NCBI GenBank assembly: GCA_028683355.1
Contig: JAQUIZ010000011.1
Coordinates: 1-36,769, forward strand
Direction: 5' to 3'
DNA: 36,769 nucleotides
From: Fermentimonas sp.
GTDB lineage: Bacteria; Bacteroidota; Bacteroidia; Bacteroidales; Dysgonomonadaceae
Position 1 is the stretch's first letter, and every line of letters starts with the position of its first letter. Shown here piece after piece: positions 17,026 through 25,601 of this stretch. The position numbers and the translations under genes were made by a program. Below the pieces are notes generated by a model. That model was given only the letters and a program-made list of their open reading frames with translations, did no database searches and had not been told where the DNA came from.

Positions 17026-17325
17026 TCATTCCGCCTGTTCTGCCTGATCAGTGTCAACCAATTCAGGTTCCGGATAATCTGTAAGCCCCAAAATCTTCAA
17101 GGCCTTATCAAAAATCAAGGTATCGTCGAGAACAACAATACCACCATCAGGACCGGGTTCTATATGTATTCCTACACTCTTACCCTCTTTATAATTGTAT
17201 CCGCCAAAATAGTTTCTTACGGTTTCAGGTTGCATATCCAACTCCGTTGCTATTTGACGGATACTACCATCGGGGAGTTTGTCTTTCAGTTCTCTTAAAT
17301 CGTTAAATGAGATTGTTCTTGCCAT
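17026..17325 (-). CDS. Small helix-turn-helix DNA-binding protein
   Basis: A 99-residue protein. Residues 21-41 (SIRQIATELDMQPETVRNYF) read as a helix-turn-helix of the kind seen in phage and sigma-like regulators. A middle segment KEGKSVGIHIEPGPDGGIVVLDDTLIF (about 47-73) looks like a short beta-hairpin, followed by a helix KALKILGL and an acidic tail rich in Glu, Asp and Gln. The ATG at 17325 is used instead of the TTG at 17331. It has no operon partners: about 130 bases separate it from the PAP2 gene upstream, and it has its own terminator. I recognise it as a recurring small Bacteroidales protein without a name. Targets are unknown, and autoregulation is possible. Confidence 0.75.
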   Translation of the reverse strand: MARTISFNDLRELKDKLPDGSIRQIATELDMQPETVRNYFGGYNYKEGKSVGIHIEPGPDGGIVVLDDTLIFDKALKILGLTDYPEPELVDTDQAEQAE

Positions 17326-17457
17326 GGCCAATTATTTTTATGTTGAAAATTCATTTGTATTAATAATATGCCCTAAACTTACTCAAAAAATAAGATATTC
17401 CAAACTATTCAAAGAAATTATTTCAAAATTGTTTCATCACTAATAATATAACATTAA

Positions 17458-18159
17458 TCAATGTGGTAATGTTGCTAAAACAGGACTAAAAATGATCAAC
17501 AGGATGATATAGATCATTATAAATAGGGAGAGATACTTTGCATGTTTACTGCTGTACACTACTTTATCACCAGTATGAAATAGAGTGTTTACAGGTGTTT
17601 TATATGTTAAGGTATAAACAGCAAACAAGATGATTGCAAGCATTGTTCCAACAACTGCTCCGGCAAGTACGTCTGAAATAAAATGAACTCCCAGATATAT
17701 ACGGGTATAACTATTTAGAGTTGCCCAGATTAATGTGCTTAGTGTAATTAATCTGTTTTTAAAAATTAAAATTAAAAACACAGCTAATCCAAAAGCATTT
17801 GTTGCATGACTGGAGATGAATCCAAATCTCCCCCCTCTATAGTTGTTTACGACATCAACCAAGTTCATAAAATCGGGATGATGTGTAGGTCTGAATCGCT
17901 CAAAAAGAGGCTTAAAAAGCGATGATGAAACCTGATCACTTAAAACAAAGACCAGAATAAAGAAAACAGCAACTAAAGCAGCTCCTTTCCACTTGATCTT
18001 ATAAAAAAAAACAAAAAGGATAAAAAGGAAAAGTGGTATCCAGACAAACCTGCCGCTTAATGTCCACATGACATTATCGAGATACAGAGAATCGCTTCCG
18101 TTAAGTGCAAAAAAAAGGTTACGTTCAAGTGGTAATAATGACTCTACAGCATCTTTCAT
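17458..18159 (-). CDS. PAP2-family membrane phosphatase
   Basis: A 233-residue integral membrane protein with about six hydrophobic segments and the three-part PAP2 active site: K-x6-RP (Lys83, Arg90-Pro91 in FKPLFERFRP), SSH (116-118; usual form PSGH) and R-x5-H-x3-D (Arg153, His159, Asp163 in TRIYLGVHFISD). Such enzymes remove phosphate from lipids, for example undecaprenyl pyrophosphate, phosphatidic acid or lipid A, on the outer face of the inner membrane. It starts 16 bases after batE on the same strand and is probably the last gene of the Bat transcript. The substrate cannot be told from sequence. Confidence 0.92.
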   Translation of the reverse strand: MKDAVESLLPLERNLFFALNGSDSLYLDNVMWTLSGRFVWIPLFLFILFVFFYKIKWKGAALVAVFFILVFVLSDQVSSSLFKPLFERFRPTHHPDFMNLVDVVNNYRGGRFGFISSHATNAFGLAVFLILIFKNRLITLSTLIWATLNSYTRIYLGVHFISDVLAGAVVGTMLAIILFAVYTLTYKTPVNTLFHTGDKVVYSSKHAKYLSLFIMIYIILLIIFSPVLATLPH

Positions 18160-18175
18160 AGAACCTTATATATGT

Positions 18176-19036
18176 TTAAATTATCTCTATGTTCTCTTCA
18201 AAAGTCCATCCCACACTGCCATTAGCTATCTCAACCTCATACCAGTTACCATCGCTGTTTCTTATCTTCACTTTTGTCCCTTCATGAAGTTCAAACAACT
18301 GGTTACTGTTAAGATCAGGCGAAGCATTAACTGCTGCTGCGCCAACCATTACAATTCCTGAATCACCGCGCAAACGTTCTTTCTTCTGACTGAATGAGAA
18401 TGTATTGGCAATAATCATAAAGATGAACAGAACAATACCTGAATAAAAGGCTGTTTTTCTTGCCCAAAGTATTCTTACAAAAAGGTAAACAGCTATAGAC
18501 AATAAAAAAAGTATAAATAAAACAATAGCTATTGTAGCCCAAACATTTGAGCTGAAAAGATTACGAACTGAGTTAAACCAGTTTATTAGAAATAGATTAC
18601 CAGATGTGGCAATCCTGTCAACAATCCTGTTATTTGCAAAACGAAGATTATGCCTTATATCACCATCGCCAGGATCCAGCAAAAGTGCTCTTTCATAATT
18701 GAGAATAGCCTTACCTAACTGGTTATCCCTGAAATATGCATTCCCGAGATTATAATATAACTGCGATGATATCTTGTTTTCTTTAAGCCCCAGGCTTACA
18801 GCCTCTTCGTAAAGCTCTATGCTTCGCTTGAAATCCTGATTTCTATATGCGCTTGAAGCCATACCGGCCAAACCCGGTTCCTCCTCATACTGAATAACAT
18901 CATCCTGAGGTAAAAATTGATTCTCAGCAACAGATAAATCCTCCTGCGATATAGAACCGGTAGCATCTTGACCGGAAACCTGCAAAGTAAAAAATGTTGC
19001 AATAAACAAAACAGATATGTATTTTATCAACTTCAT
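18176..19036 (-). CDS. batE: BatE, TPR and SH3-like membrane protein
   Basis: A 286-residue protein. Signal peptide or anchor about 1-23; TPR repeats about 57-136 (YNLGNAYFRDNQLGKAILNY); two membrane segments (about 166-190 and 196-213); and a C-terminal bacterial SH3-like domain (about 227-283, with GNWYEVEIANGSVGWTF). The domain set fits BatE, last of the Bacteroides aerotolerance genes. Its ATG lies one base after the batD stop, so translation is coupled. The frame runs 12 codons further upstream into batD, but that extension would spoil the signal peptide. The cellular role of Bat proteins is not settled; they are thought to form a membrane complex with the MoxR ATPase. Confidence 0.9.
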   Translation of the reverse strand: MKLIKYISVLFIATFFTLQVSGQDATGSISQEDLSVAENQFLPQDDVIQYEEEPGLAGMASSAYRNQDFKRSIELYEEAVSLGLKENKISSQLYYNLGNAYFRDNQLGKAILNYERALLLDPGDGDIRHNLRFANNRIVDRIATSGNLFLINWFNSVRNLFSSNVWATIAIVLFILFLLSIAVYLFVRILWARKTAFYSGIVLFIFMIIANTFSFSQKKERLRGDSGIVMVGAAAVNASPDLNSNQLFELHEGTKVKIRNSDGNWYEVEIANGSVGWTFEENIEII

Positions 19037-19037
19037 A

Positions 19038-20867
19038 CTATTTCTTTTTCTTGAGTCTGTTTTCCATTTCACCTATAGCATCAACAGTGCTATTATAAAC
19101 ACTATCCATCTCGGCATCACTTTCTGCAGGAGCATAACGTGCAAACTCACATGTATCAAGTATTTTCATAAACTTGGATATTAGCTCATCACCTATTCCA
19201 TTTTTCGATAGTTCAGCCTCAATATTATTCTTGGAAAGATTAGCTACCGGTATAGAGAGTTTATCGCTAAAATATCCCCAGATAGCCCTGAGGACTTCAT
19301 CATAAAAATTCTCCTTATTTTGTTCTTTAAGATACTTCTCAGCAAGTTTCAACCTCTTTATTGCCATTTTGTTTGCCTTCCTGTTACGCATAAGAGCAAC
19401 ATTCGCATTCTCACGGGCCTGTTTTCTGTTGACAGAAAATATAACGATAAGCAATACTAACGGGATAATATACCATAACCAGTAGCTAAGTGAACCCACA
19501 AAGAAATTACTTATTGAATGATAATTTAATTCTCCGGTCTTCAAAAACCGAATATCCTGCTCTACCGCGACATCCTGTTGATTTACAAAATTACTTGACG
19601 AGATGGTTCCCGGTTCACCTTTCGCTACTTGCAGATTGTATTCTGATGTAGTAAGAGTTTTATATGAATTTGTATTGAGATCGAAATAGGTAAACTTTAT
19701 GGGTGGAATCGTGTAGCTACCCTCATAACGTGGAATTGCCATATATTCGATGGTTCTTATACCGGTTAAACCATTGGTTGTAACATTGAGTGCATTTGCA
19801 ACTGTAGGATCATAAACCTCAAAATTACTTGGGAAATCAACTTCGGGGTTGCTTATCAGTTTCATATTCCCGGTACCCGAAATCTCAAGTCTCAACGAAA
19901 TTGCCTCATTAGCTCTAAGCTGTGTAGAATTTATATTAGGTTTCATTGTAAATGTTCCAACAGCATTTGCATAACTATCGGGACGGTTAGCAGGCAAAGG
20001 TCTTACATTAATAACAACCGGATTTGTAGCAAGTGCTTTGTTTACATCAACCATAAGTTCCTGCGACCCGAAGAAAGTAGTTACATTTCTTCCTGACGGT
20101 ACAGAAAACACCATCTCAAGCCTTCCTGCAGGTATTGTAATCTGACCTGAACGTTGAGGAAAAAGTAGAGTTTTACGAAGATCTGCTGTGTAGTAGTTCC
20201 TACCGTTATACCTCTCCATTTGCAGCTGCTGGTTAACAGGCACATCGACCTCTTCAACCATGAAACCCTCAAACTCAGGAAATTGGATCCTGCCGAAATT
20301 AACTATATTAAGAGTAGTGTATAACCGGAAAGTGACTGTGAACCCCTCCTGTTCATAAGGATTATTCTTAGAGACTATAGCTCTTATAAATGCATCATTT
20401 TCGGATACAGTTGCCGTTCCCGATGAAGATCCGCCCTTAGAGCCCCGTGCAGCTGTTTCATCAGGAGGTAAGACCTCTACTTTTATTGAGTTCGACTGAT
20501 AGTTGCCCCCATCTACTGTTATAGAAGCAGGTGGTATAGTAAATGTACCGGTAGTTTTTGGGACTAATATATAAGTATAAGTTACAGATCTCTCAGATGT
20601 AGTTTTCCCGTTTATGGTTCTCTGACTAAAGCTGGTGGACGTACTTGGCCCAAACAGTATATCAAAATCAGGTAAATCAGGTAAACGCAAATCTTTTCCT
20701 TCCTGATTCAATACATAACTAAGTCTGAATTGCTCACCCTCAACAACCGATGCAGGTGCTGAAGCTTTGAAAGATACCTGAGCTTCAGAAACAGCTATAC
20801 TTCCTGAAAGTAGTATGATCAGGAGAATAAGATTTAAATATATGTTCCGCTTTTTATTGATCATCAT
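19038..20867 (-). CDS. batD: BatD family membrane protein
   Basis: A 609-residue protein with a signal peptide (cleavage near AVSEAQ), a large periplasmic region of repeated beta domains (about 30-450; for example VVEGEQFRLSYVLNQEGKDL and TIPPASITVDGG), one membrane span (about 462-480, YWLWYIIPLVLLIVIF), and a cytoplasmic helical domain (about 506-605). In the Bat operon this protein is the predicted large periplasmic component. The C-terminal domain resembles that of the unnamed protein encoded at 23644-24705. Start: ATG at 20867 or the next ATG at 20864; the TTG further upstream is unlikely. It sits 11 bases after batC and touches batE. Confidence 0.92.
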   Translation of the reverse strand: MMINKKRNIYLNLILLIILLSGSIAVSEAQVSFKASAPASVVEGEQFRLSYVLNQEGKDLRLPDLPDFDILFGPSTSTSFSQRTINGKTTSERSVTYTYILVPKTTGTFTIPPASITVDGGNYQSNSIKVEVLPPDETAARGSKGGSSSGTATVSENDAFIRAIVSKNNPYEQEGFTVTFRLYTTLNIVNFGRIQFPEFEGFMVEEVDVPVNQQLQMERYNGRNYYTADLRKTLLFPQRSGQITIPAGRLEMVFSVPSGRNVTTFFGSQELMVDVNKALATNPVVINVRPLPANRPDSYANAVGTFTMKPNINSTQLRANEAISLRLEISGTGNMKLISNPEVDFPSNFEVYDPTVANALNVTTNGLTGIRTIEYMAIPRYEGSYTIPPIKFTYFDLNTNSYKTLTTSEYNLQVAKGEPGTISSSNFVNQQDVAVEQDIRFLKTGELNYHSISNFFVGSLSYWLWYIIPLVLLIVIFSVNRKQARENANVALMRNRKANKMAIKRLKLAEKYLKEQNKENFYDEVLRAIWGYFSDKLSIPVANLSKNNIEAELSKNGIGDELISKFMKILDTCEFARYAPAESDAEMDSVYNSTVDAIGEMENRLKKKK

Positions 20868-20878
20868 TACCAAATATC

Positions 20879-21601
20879 TTACCAGTTTTTATTCCTTCGC
20901 CTGTTATCCTCAGCCTGCTCTTCCCTCTCCTGAGCTTTTATCTGCTGCACCTTCTCCTGTGTCTCACGCTCATCCTGTTCTATAGCCTGCAAAAGTTGGC
21001 GTGCGTTGTCACGCGACATCTGTTCAGGCTCTTCGGGCTGCTCAGGCTTTTTTTGCTGATCCTGAGGAGGCTGTGGTTGATTTTGCTGATTCTGCTGCTG
21101 ATCCTGCTCCTGATCTTGTTGTTCCTGATCATCTTCGCCATCACTTTGCTGTTCTTCATCCTGAATCATTTTCTGCACAACAGCTAAATTATAACGCGTT
21201 TCTTCATCTCCAGGATTCAGCCTCAACGCCATTTTATAAGCTTCCATAGACTCCTTAAGCTGTTTCTTACGGAGCATTGAATTTCCTATGTTATGCATAC
21301 CCTCTGAGACTCTTAATGGATTCTCCTGCTCAAGTGCGTTAGATTGATTATACTGTTCAATTGCCCTATCCCACTCTTTTTGTCTGTATAACGTGTTGCC
21401 AAGATTATAGTTTGCCTCTTTAGAGTTAGGATTGCCTTCAACAGCTCTTCCGTAATAATCAGCTGCTTCTGAGAACTTTTGTTCCTTATACTCTTTATTA
21501 CCTTTACGAATATTTTTGCGCACATCTTTCTGTGCTGAAACCGTCACTGACATCAACATCAGAAGTAGAAAGACTAAAATATATTTAGAATTAAATCGCA
21601 T
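20879..21601 (-). CDS. batC: BatC, TPR protein with Q/E-rich tail
   Basis: A 240-residue exported protein: signal peptide 1-24, three to four TPR repeats (about 28-146; for example KEANYNLGNTLYRQKEWDRAIEQY), a low-complexity acidic and Gln/Pro-rich segment (149-194) and a charged C-terminal helix (196-235). TPRs mediate protein-protein contacts, so it probably scaffolds the Bat complex in the periplasm. The ATG at 21601 is used; the longer frame begins with TTG inside batB. The gene starts 22 bases after the batB stop. The Q-rich linker is a good candidate for length variation between strains. Confidence 0.9.
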   Translation of the reverse strand: MRFNSKYILVFLLLMLMSVTVSAQKDVRKNIRKGNKEYKEQKFSEAADYYGRAVEGNPNSKEANYNLGNTLYRQKEWDRAIEQYNQSNALEQENPLRVSEGMHNIGNSMLRKKQLKESMEAYKMALRLNPGDEETRYNLAVVQKMIQDEEQQSDGEDDQEQQDQEQDQQQNQQNQPQPPQDQQKKPEQPEEPEQMSRDNARQLLQAIEQDERETQEKVQQIKAQEREEQAEDNRRRNKNW

Positions 21602-21623
21602 TGTCTTTGTCTGTATATCAATT

Positions 21624-22646
21624 TTATTCAAAGATTCTTACATTACGGAATATCGGATTCTTCTTATCATATATAAGAATCTCGATAACTAGTATAACAA
21701 GTAAAATCCATGCAAAAACAGTAAATTTCTCATCATATTCTGAATATGACAAACTCGATGAAGTGGTTGTCTCTAATTCATCAAGCTGTGCAACAAGTGC
21801 CTGAACAGCTCTGTTGGAATTATCAGCACGAACATATAATCCTTGCCCGCTCTGTGCTATTTCCATACCCATCTGTTCATTTAACCTTGATACAACGACA
21901 TTACCTTCGTTATCTGTCATAAAGTTACTCCCATATTCATTTGAAGGCAAAGGAGATCCATCAGGAGAGCCTATCCCGATGATATTTATTTGAATCCCGG
22001 CCTTTGCAGCATCAGCAGCAATCCCTGCGGCATTACCTTCATGATCTTCACCATCAGTAATAATAATCATGGCTTTGCTGACTTCCTGATCGCTAGAGAA
22101 AGAGCTCATGCCCAGACTTATTGCCTGCCCTATTGCTGTACCCTGAATTGGAACCAGACTGGGATCAATTGTATTTAAAAATATTTTTGCTGATTGAGTA
22201 TCAGAAGTCAACGGCATCTGAATATATGCCTCTCCGGCGAATACTATAAGTCCCACCTTATCATTTGCACGAACATCTATTAGTCTTGATAAAATTTGTT
22301 TAGCACGCTCCAGTCTGTTTGGCGACACATCCTCAGCCAGCATTGAATTGGAAACATCAATTGCAATAACTAATTCTATTCCCTCTTTCTCAACCGTCTC
22401 TACTTTTGTTCCGAATTGAGGTCTTGCCAGCATAATTATTCCCACACATAATGCTGCAAAGATCAGCCAAAATTTAAGATAAGAACGTTTAAGAGATAGC
22501 TCCGGCATCATCTTCTTTAGCGTTGACAATGTACCCATTTTCTGTACATCCTTTCGCTTTCTGATGTTCAGGTAGATATATAATACCAGTAATATTGGCA
22601 TTATTATAAACAACCAAAGGTATTCCGGATTTCCGAATCTAAACAT
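21624..22646 (-). CDS. batB: BatB, VWA-domain membrane protein
   Basis: A 340-residue membrane protein. Two N-terminal membrane segments (about 10-26 and 58-74) precede a von Willebrand A domain (about 90-290) with an intact metal-ion-dependent adhesion site: DVSNSM (97-102) plus the later threonine and ITDGEDHEG aspartate. A further membrane span lies near the C-terminus (about 308-328). VWA domains bind partner proteins through a divalent metal. It is paired with BatA, encoded 17 bases upstream; the two share layout. It is part of the MoxR-Bat operon. Confidence 0.93.
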   Translation of the reverse strand: MFRFGNPEYLWLFIIMPILLVLYIYLNIRKRKDVQKMGTLSTLKKMMPELSLKRSYLKFWLIFAALCVGIIMLARPQFGTKVETVEKEGIELVIAIDVSNSMLAEDVSPNRLERAKQILSRLIDVRANDKVGLIVFAGEAYIQMPLTSDTQSAKIFLNTIDPSLVPIQGTAIGQAISLGMSSFSSDQEVSKAMIIITDGEDHEGNAAGIAADAAKAGIQINIIGIGSPDGSPLPSNEYGSNFMTDNEGNVVVSRLNEQMGMEIAQSGQGLYVRADNSNRAVQALVAQLDELETTTSSSLSYSEYDEKFTVFAWILLVILVIEILIYDKKNPIFRNVRIFE

Positions 22647-22663
22647 AACTATATTTTTATCAA

Positions 22664-23647
22664 TTAAGGAATATTCCTCAACCAGGTTCTGCGCAGCAGC
22701 AATTCAAGCAATATCAGAGCCATTGCTGCAAGAGCAAACGGAAGAAACAACTCTTGCCGCTGTGTTACATTCTGCACACTGATAAGGTATCTCTCCATCT
22801 CATCAATCTCTTCGTAAACCTGTCTGAGTCCTTCTGTATCCTGAGCCCTGAAATATTGCCCGCCTGTCATAGCGGCAATTTCAGTAAGCGTTTTCTCATC
22901 TATATCAACAGGCAGATTCTGCATTCTTACACCAAATGGTGTCTGTACCGGCGTGGGAGCCATACCTGTTGTTCCAACACCAACCGTGTAAACCCTGATT
23001 CCATATGAGCGAGCCATATCGGCTGCAGTAAGTGGTGCAATCTGCCCCCTGTTGTTCGTTCCGTCTGTAAGAAGAATTACAACACGCGACTGCGATTCAC
23101 TGTCTTTGAGACGGTTTACTGAAGTCGCCAGTCCCAGCCCGATTGCCGTACCATCTTCAATCAGTCCGAACTCTATCTCATTAAGCAAGTTAAGCAATAC
23201 TGAGTGATCTGTCGTTAGCGGACATTGAGTAAAACTCTCTCCTGCAAAAACAACTAATCCTATATTATCATTCTTACGGTCTGTAACAAATTCCGCTGCA
23301 ACTTTCTTGGCCGCCTGTAAGCGGTCAGGCTGCAGATCCTGTGACAACATAGATCCCGAAACATCAAGTGCAAGCACTATATCTATCCCCTGTGATTCTG
23401 TCTCCTCCCAGCTGTTAACTGACTGCGGACGTGCAATTACCACAATTATAAGAGCTATCGAAACTACCCTCATCACAAAAGGCAAGTGCCGCATATATAC
23501 CTTAAGACCCGGCTTCACTCCCTTGAATGCATTTATAGATGCCAGTTTAAACGACGCCTGCATCTTAGACAACCGTACTATATACCACACTATCAAAGGG
23601 ATAAGCAGCAATAATAACCATAGATATTCAGGATGCAGAAAAATCAT
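22664..23647 (-). CDS. batA: BatA, VWA-domain membrane protein
   Basis: A 327-residue membrane protein with two N-terminal spans (about 8-25 and 56-73), a von Willebrand A domain carrying DVSGSM (95-100) and LLTDGTNNRG, and a C-terminal span (about 303-320). It resembles BatB in plan but differs in sequence. In the family BatA and BatB are predicted to work with a MoxR ATPase on envelope stress or oxygen tolerance; the molecular action is unknown. Its ATG overlaps the stop of the preceding gene (ATGA), which shows translational coupling. Confidence 0.93.
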   Translation of the reverse strand: MIFLHPEYLWLLLLLIPLIVWYIVRLSKMQASFKLASINAFKGVKPGLKVYMRHLPFVMRVVSIALIIVVIARPQSVNSWEETESQGIDIVLALDVSGSMLSQDLQPDRLQAAKKVAAEFVTDRKNDNIGLVVFAGESFTQCPLTTDHSVLLNLLNEIEFGLIEDGTAIGLGLATSVNRLKDSESQSRVVILLTDGTNNRGQIAPLTAADMARSYGIRVYTVGVGTTGMAPTPVQTPFGVRMQNLPVDIDEKTLTEIAAMTGGQYFRAQDTEGLRQVYEEIDEMERYLISVQNVTQRQELFLPFALAAMALILLELLLRRTWLRNIP

Positions 23648-24705
23648 TTCGTTGTGTTTAATTTGTCTATATTATCTAATTCCTTTTCCAACTCCTCTTT
23701 ATTGGGAATGGGATCCGGCTCCCTGGTCTGATTCACAAAGAAGTAGGCATTAACCAAACTCAAATCGTTTTCGTCTGGATAAGGCTTATATTTTGCAAAC
23801 TTAACAAGATCTGAAGTAGACAGTATCTGTTTCAGGTTATCATAAACCGAGTCAACTTCTTGCAGTTTTCTCACCTCATTAAGTATCTCACCTGAAGTCA
23901 TCTCCATAGCGTTGACTCCCTCTCTCTCATAAATATAGTGTCTGAGAATATCGGTAAGTTTGCTGTAAAATTCCTTTTCACGACCCTGTTGCCATATCTT
24001 TTCGGCTTTCAGCTTATCCAGTTCATTAATAGCCCTTACATGCGCCGGCTGAACTACAGGTGGTTTAAAGACATAACCTTTTCTCTTTTTCTTTAATATC
24101 AGATATATAACCAAACCGATCAGAGCAAGTATAAAAGCAATACCCAGCACCAGCCACAAAATCCACAAATAGTCAGTCCACACAAAAGGAGCTTTTTGAA
24201 CCGGTTTGATATCATGCAGCTGAAGTTGTTCAAAGTCAATAGAGTCTGTCACTCCACTGTTTATTTTCTCCAAATATGAAAGAGTCGAGTCTGATAATTC
24301 AGGAGAAGTAACCTTAAGTCCGAATGAGTTTGAATATACAGTATCTGTTCCATCAAAAACAGGGATAAAAGGAACATGGTAGAGAGTAGAATCAAAAGAA
24401 GTGACAACATATTTAAAATTAAGTGTCATCACATTATTCTCTATCAATGTGTCGGGGGGAAGCATTGCAATCACCTCAACTCCCGGTACAATCTCACTAT
24501 CGTAAACAGGAAACGAGATTATTTTATCTTTAGGTGAAATCACTTTAACATTAATCAATGCCTGTTCACCAATCATAATCTCGGTTGGCTGTATAGTAGC
24601 ATGCGCAGATGCTTTCTGAGCTGCAACGGGAATAACAGACAGCATATATAAGGCTATCAGTATCATGCCTCGCGCAAATATATTATGTAGTTTTTTCTTA
24701 ATCAA
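23644..24705 (-). CDS. Unnamed Bat-operon single-span membrane protein
   Basis: A 353-residue protein between the DUF58 and batA genes. Signal peptide 1-29 (basic KKK then a hydrophobic stretch), a periplasmic beta-rich domain (about 33-135, with ATIQPTEIMIGEQALINVKV, like one BatD domain), one membrane span (about 178-204), and a cytoplasmic helical domain (about 222-328). The start is TTG at 24705, overlapping the DUF58 stop as TTGA; the next ATG (24666) would leave no positive charge before the hydrophobic core, so the TTG is preferred. The tail resembles the BatD tail (both have FY, then KxxxA+Y+P). Function unknown; probably a BatD-like partner in the complex. Confidence 0.85.
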   Translation of the reverse strand: MIKKKLHNIFARGMILIALYMLSVIPVAAQKASAHATIQPTEIMIGEQALINVKVISPKDKIISFPVYDSEIVPGVEVIAMLPPDTLIENNVMTLNFKYVVTSFDSTLYHVPFIPVFDGTDTVYSNSFGLKVTSPELSDSTLSYLEKINSGVTDSIDFEQLQLHDIKPVQKAPFVWTDYLWILWLVLGIAFILALIGLVIYLILKKKRKGYVFKPPVVQPAHVRAINELDKLKAEKIWQQGREKEFYSKLTDILRHYIYEREGVNAMEMTSGEILNEVRKLQEVDSVYDNLKQILSTSDLVKFAKYKPYPDENDLSLVNAYFFVNQTREPDPIPNKEELEKELDNIDKLNTTK

Positions 24706-25577
24706 TGTTTTCTTCTTTGTTGGAAAAGTTGAAGTAACGATTTAACATAATCACTCTCTGTAGAAACTGATATATTATCTACACCACTCTGTCTGAAAGC
24801 CAAATTCTTATTATTCTGCATATTTTCCCACCAAGTGCGGTATGCATTTCTGACTTTCCTGGAAGATGTATCAATCCATTTCTCACCGCCTGTTTCCGGG
24901 TCTCTCACTTTCATTAGCCCAACAGACTGCAGATTAGTACTTAATTCATCATACACCTGTATGGCTACAATATCATGCTTATTGTTTGCAATCTGTAAAG
25001 CCTTATTATAATCGTCTGAATCAATAAAGTCCGAGATCAGAAATGCTGTACACCTTTTCTTGATTGCATTTGTCATGTATCTTATTACCATGTTAAGGTC
25101 AGTTCCGGAACTTTCCGGTTCAAATCCCAGAATCTCACGTATAATAAAAAGTATATGCTTCTTTCCTTTTTTAGGAGGTATAAACTTCTCAACTTTATCA
25201 GAGAAAAAGATTACACCTATTTTATCATTGTTCTGTATAGCTGAGAAAGCGAGTGTGGCAGATATCTCGGCTACCATATCGCGCTTCAGGACCGACTTGG
25301 AGCCAAAGCCCAGACTCTCCGACACATCAATCATCAGCATCACTGTAAGCTCACGCTCTTCCTCAAATATTTTAACAAAGGGCTTATTATAGCGGGCAGT
25401 CACATTCCAGTCTATATCTCTCAGGTCATCGCCGAACTGATATTCCCTGACTTCGGAAAATGCCATACCTCTCCCTTTAAAGGCTGAGTGATATTCACCC
25501 GCGAAAATATTCCGGGAGAGACCACGCGCTTTTATCTCGATATGCCGTACCTTTTTAAGTAAATCAGTAGTTTCCAT
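24702..25577 (-). CDS. DUF58 domain-containing protein
   Basis: A 291-residue cytoplasmic protein. The DUF58 signature REYQFGDDLRDIDWNVTAR lies at 44-62, followed by a VWA-like fold with LMIDVSES (82-88) and DKIGVIFFSDKVEKFIPP. No signal peptide or membrane span. DUF58 proteins nearly always accompany MoxR ATPases and are thought to be their partners or adaptors. Here the gene follows moxR by 24 bases and overlaps the next gene by 4 bases. Confidence 0.93.
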   Translation of the reverse strand: METTDLLKKVRHIEIKARGLSRNIFAGEYHSAFKGRGMAFSEVREYQFGDDLRDIDWNVTARYNKPFVKIFEEERELTVMLMIDVSESLGFGSKSVLKRDMVAEISATLAFSAIQNNDKIGVIFFSDKVEKFIPPKKGKKHILFIIREILGFEPESSGTDLNMVIRYMTNAIKKRCTAFLISDFIDSDDYNKALQIANNKHDIVAIQVYDELSTNLQSVGLMKVRDPETGGEKWIDTSSRKVRNAYRTWWENMQNNKNLAFRQSGVDNISVSTESDYVKSLLQLFQQRRKH

Positions 25578-25601
25578 CTATACCCTTATGCTCTTGTAAG
25601 A

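Noticed and set aside
23307..23753. A 148-codon plus-strand open frame opposite batA
   Set aside because: It lies opposite a well-supported conserved gene, and its translation shows no recognisable domain; it reflects codon use of batA.
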